Of a stretch of DNA of 64,000 nt, positions 61,301 to 64,000 are shown piece by piece (the first letter of the stretch is position 1; each line of letters starts with the position of its first letter). The position numbers were made by a program, and so were the translations under genes. Source of the stretch: Lucifuga dentata (taxonomy: Eukaryota > Chordata > Actinopteri > Ophidiiformes > Bythitidae); the NCBI GenBank assembly GCA_014773175.1, contig VXCM01000914.1, positions 62,001-126,000 of the forward strand. The letters are read 5' to 3'. A model generated the notes under the pieces. It was given only the letters and a program-made list of their open reading frames with translations, ran no database searches and was not told the DNA's origin.

Positions 61301-63862
61301 GTTTGTGCCAAGCTAATTTTTTGCTTTTATTCAGGAGACTTGAAAGCTGGAGGTTTTAGCCTGGATGCCTGTTGCAGCATGGTTGCTCTCATGGATGTAT
61401 CCTGCTGTACTTCATTGTGATTGTTTTACTGGAAAATAGATGAAACTTTTGTTTCCCCCATTGCAGCCACTAAATTGGTAAAGTGAAATCTGGATATATA
61501 TATATATAACTACCAGTTGGTAGTTGATCTGAATTTTAGGTAAAGCCAGTACATGTACTGTAACACCACTGTTTCATCACCATTGGATGAAAACCTTGTA
61601 TGTCCAATTTTAAGGTGTTTTCACACCTAATTGTTTTAGTCTGGCGAATTGGACTCGGGAATGCTTTTCCCCTAGGTATGATTCATTTGGGCAGGTCTCA
61701 ACACAGTAAGTAGGTTGGTTGCAGACCAACTGCGCAGAGATCCGTAACTTGTCTCAGTCACAAGCAAACTAGATGAAGAAGTTGTGCAAACTAGTGCACA
61801 CCTTCTTGAGCCAACTTCAAGGTAACCCATTGATCTGTTGATTGATCTAGGACCAGAGAAGGCTAGATGCGTGTGGTTAACGTTATGTAAACTGCACCTT
61901 TGATTGCCTACAACAAAGTCATAAAATATTAAATTTACCTAACAAGTTTTTAACATGTTGAAGGTTAGCATGTCCTTGTATTTGCAGATTCTGAGCTCTG
62001 TTGTTCTGTTCAGCTTGTCTGAAGGCAGCGCATTTTTCTTGCATAATGTGAAGTAATATGTGTGTTGTTGGTGTAAAAAAAATTTTCTTACCAGAATCAT
62101 GTCTCTTCCTCAAGTTGTGCTACATCACAGAGGGATTTCATAAAAGGACTAATTTACTCATGTTAGCAGTGAACTAGCTTTAGCTACAAACTCACTTGCT
62201 GTAGGCGGCAACCAAGGAGGAACCCTTGCGACCTGGACACCACTCACAGAATCTGGCTTCCAGTTAGCTGGGCCTACATCCTAAGTGATTTGGCTCATAA
62301 ATTCTCTCAATCCTCACTTAAATTGGATTTTATCTGTTTAGAAAAGGCTGCTTTTCTTATATTCTAAAAATTGGACACTTTGGAGGTCCAGCTTTTACAT
62401 CTTAACTTTGGGTTTCAAAGACATCAGTCACCGGCAGACTGAATGGTTCTGAGTTCCTTCGTCTGTGGAAGAAGGTCACCACATACAAGGTAAACAGCGT
62501 CATTGTTAAACATTTCACACTAAATCATAAAGAGTTAGTTGTTTCTTGATAATGTCAAATAAAAACCAAACTGTTTGACTGTCATTAATAATAATTTGTA
62601 AAGAAGAACTGCATACGGCAGCCTGGCTGTTCCACCATCCTGATTCCATAGCCAAAATTAAAAATGCCACACTGAGCCATCACAAACTAACAATCTTCTC
62701 TTTAACCAGGACACTTTCTTCCGCACTGATGTGTCACGAACAGGAACACTGTCACTGAGTGAGCTGAGGAATGCAATCATGGCTTCAGGTACCTTTCAAT
62801 GTCTATTATCTGTTTAATTTGTCCAGGCACTAGCAAAGGTTGGTTTGACACTGTCAAAGGCTTTTTGCAGAGTCTTGCACAGCCGGTAGCTACAGATTGC
62901 CTAATCCATGTAAAATAACGTTATTTTTCATTAGAATGTGCTCGTTTATTGTGAGATGTGGATCCTATAAAAGAAAGCGATATAACTTATTGAATCTGTT
63001 AAATTTCAAAATAAAACTTAAGTATCTGAAAGTTAAGTACAAATGAGTTGCACTTACATTCAGATACTTCCAGTTGTAAGTGGGCTCACTGGAAACGGTC
63101 ATTCCAGCAACAATACCAACTCTAACGCCGATGTGCATACATGGACAATTAAAGGAATGGAAATTAAATCCATGCAAAGTAAGTAAGTAATATCAAGTCA
63201 AGAGATATGAGATAAATAAATGAGTTAAAATCACAAAGTCTTCCTGAATCTCTTTCTGCACCACACCCCCNCACCCCACCCCACCCCACCACTTTAAACT
63301 AAACTGAAACTCAAACCAAATTAATACATTAAAGTTATGAATCTGATGGCTAAAGTCTTGCTTTGTGTGGTCAGGTATGAGAGTCAGCGATGACATGCTC
63401 AACTTGATGGCTCTGCGTTACGGTGCCTCGACTGGAGACATGACACTGGAGAGTTTCATCAGCCTGATCCTTCGCTTGGACTGCATGAACCGTAAGTGAA
63501 GTTTCATCAGACTACTAAGTTTATATGTAAACAAATTGTCTTCAGATATATCAATTTGTTTCTCCTTGTCTCAACAGAAATCTATCAGCAGTTGTCTGAT
63601 GGAAAAGCCATGAGTCTCCGAGAATCAGAGGTAATAAAACTTGCTGGTGCATAATGTACATGTTTGAGTGCAGTCTGTAATTATAAACTTTCACAATTTG
63701 CATAGTTGTTTTTCTAGGAAGAAAAACTCTTAATTAGTAGAGTTAATTTGCAATTTGCAAATTGCAAGATCCAATAGTATAGATACTATATGACATGCTG
63801 CTATATTATAATACCCATTTTTTCTTTATCTCCAGTGGATGTACATATCAATGTACACATAA
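52309..63862 (+). CDS. Classical (penta-EF-hand) calpain, CAPN13/14-like, with an in-frame stop
   Basis: Calcium-dependent cytosolic cysteine protease. Coding exons: 52309-52545, 52846-52915, 53006-53124, 53352-53485, 53593-53767, 55076-55150, 55306-55391, 56934-57008, 57517-57677, 58820-58986, 59587-59598, 59694-59905, 60599-60644, 60831-60899, 61171-61228, 61335-61396, 62421-62489, 62710-62788, 63375-63491, 63578-63630, 63836-63862. All phases fit and the total is 2103 bp, 700 codons plus stop. Domains: protease cores PC1 and PC2 (catalytic Cys105, His261, Asn285), C2-like domain from about residue 345, acidic linker (about 508-545), penta-EF-hand from about 546. The C-terminus EWMYISMYT and the GIVGNCWFLA active-site block resemble CAPN14/CAPN13 most. 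Oddities: codon 556 is TAG (61198-61200), yet the frame stays open and conserved after it; His replaces the oxyanion-hole Gln at 99 and Asn replaces Asp at 104. Either a recent loss, a segregating variant, a base error, or a truncated 555-residue protease. Confidence 0.9.
52564..52698. repeat. 67-bp direct duplication around an N in a calpain intron
   Basis: Bases 52564-52630 and 52632-52698 are identical either side of the N at 52631. It starts 18 bases after the donor of the first coding exon and does not change the coding sequence. Same form as the other N joins. Confidence 0.85.
54700..54886. mobile_element. Partial TTAA-foldback element (right arm) in a calpain intron
   Basis: Contains TAATTTTGAAAGATTAGGAG, GGGCTAAAACATGCAAAACT and the end GGTATGGTCTTTTAA. 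The left arm is absent or too diverged to recognise. Confidence 0.6.
55710..55992. mobile_element. Palindromic foldback element, second family
   Basis: Begins TACACTGTAAAATGTGACAA and ends with its complement TTGTCACATTTTACAGTGTA. The halves pair across almost the whole length (GTAAGTAAATATAACTATTA on the left, its near complement on the right). A 62-bp piece is duplicated around the N at 55838. Non-coding; superfamily not assigned (the ends CACTGTAAAA are hAT-like at best). Confidence 0.8.
56022..56891. mobile_element. TTAA-foldback element interrupted by a second foldback
   Basis: Starts TTAAAGGAACAGAGAGGG and ends GCTGGTATGATCCTTTAA, with the conserved block GCATGTCTCTGCCAGGGGG inside. 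Between about 56158 and 56368 it carries a copy of the palindromic element seen at 55710-55992, and near 56459-56482 a short (GGAT)n tract. It lies in the intron just before the calpain exon at 56934 and ends about 40 bases from its acceptor. Confidence 0.7.
56158..56368. mobile_element. Palindromic foldback element nested in the TTAA element
   Basis: Shares AAGTTCAAGTAGACATAAAG and TTGTCACATTTTACAGTGTT with the copy at 55710-55992. The left end is eroded; the inverted halves still pair (AATCTAGGAAACCGACTACC against its complement). Confidence 0.75.
58266..58298. repeat. (TATG)n microsatellite in a calpain intron
   Basis: About eight perfect TATG units after a poly-G/N join at 58240. Confidence 0.9.
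59858..59992. repeat. 67-bp direct duplication around an N, over a calpain splice donor
   Basis: Bases 59858-59924 and 59926-59992 are identical around the N at 59925. The unit covers the last 48 bases of the coding exon 59694-59905 and its GTATGT donor, so a second, equal donor appears at 59974. The first donor gives the family's usual exon length (212 bp) and correct phase. Confidence 0.85.
61198..61200 (+). other. In-frame TAG stop in the calpain penta-EF-hand region
   Basis: Within the exon 61171-61228 the frame reads Tyr-Glu-Glu-Val-Thr-Ala-Glu-Gln-Leu-stop-Gln-Leu-Leu-Asn-Glu. Family members have Gln or a similar residue where the stop is, and CAG to TAG is a single C-to-T change. Flanking codons and both splice sites are intact. 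Confidence 0.9.
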
Positions 63863-63962
63863 CCTGACAGAAAAGATGGACTACAGGACAGTTTTGGAAT
63901 AAGAGGAGCAAATATTTCTAATGGTTTTTCTTTTTTCTTTCTTTTTTCTACATTGTACAACA

Positions 63963-63968
63963 AATAAA
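63963..63968 (+). terminator. Poly(A) signal of the calpain gene
   Basis: AATAAA about 100 bases after the stop codon at 63860-63862, at the expected place for a short 3' UTR. The cleavage site would fall near or just past the window end. Confidence 0.75.
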
Positions 63969-64000
63969 AAATATTTTTTTCCTGCAAGTGAGCCATTAAG

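Overview
This window is vertebrate nuclear DNA, almost certainly from a ray-finned (teleost) fish. The genes are split by GT-AG introns with long AT-rich non-coding stretches between them. The protein-coding content is vertebrate-specific (SERTAD4, GNMT, thrombomodulin, CD93, a penta-EF-hand calpain). The intergenic DNA is full of CA/GT microsatellites and short foldback DNA transposons typical of fish genomes. No rRNA, tRNA, CRISPR array or bacterial-type operon was seen.

Layout. About 0.35-4.1 kb (+): sertad4, with a CpG-rich upstream region and three coding exons. 4.1-28.5 kb: no gene recognised; microsatellites, a pentanucleotide satellite, several copies of a TTAA-flanked foldback element, and an oppositely oriented pair of another repeat. 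28.6-38.5 kb (-): gnmt, six exons, complete at 295 codons, with a 1.1-kb foldback and a TA-flanked DNA transposon (itself holding a LINE fragment) in its introns. 41.4-44.9 kb (-): two intronless type-I membrane lectin-EGF genes in tandem, a short thrombomodulin and cd93, the same pairing as in mammals. 46.2-51 kb: no gene; repeat-like remnants. 51.0-64.0 kb (+): a calpain of the CAPN13/14 type with a TATA promoter, 21 coding exons, and a poly(A) signal about 30 bases before the window end.

The five genes do not form a pathway: a transcription cofactor (sertad4), liver-type methyl-group metabolism (gnmt), two endothelial/myeloid surface receptors of one family (thbd-like, cd93), and a cytosolic Ca2+-dependent protease (capn14-like).

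Points for a second look: (1) the calpain reading frame is intact over 700 codons except for one in-frame TAG at codon 556, and its oxyanion-hole Gln is His; (2) the thrombomodulin-like protein keeps only the lectin domain and EGF modules matching EGF4-5-6, the thrombin/protein C part; (3) the window holds 22 single-N joins, about ten of them flanked by near-identical direct repeats of about 62-67 bp, which look like unmerged assembly overlaps and which duplicate splice sites in two genes; (4) several nested foldback elements. I found no convincing new multi-gene system. All exon models were read by eye from splice signals, reading-frame continuity and remembered family sequences; no database search was run.
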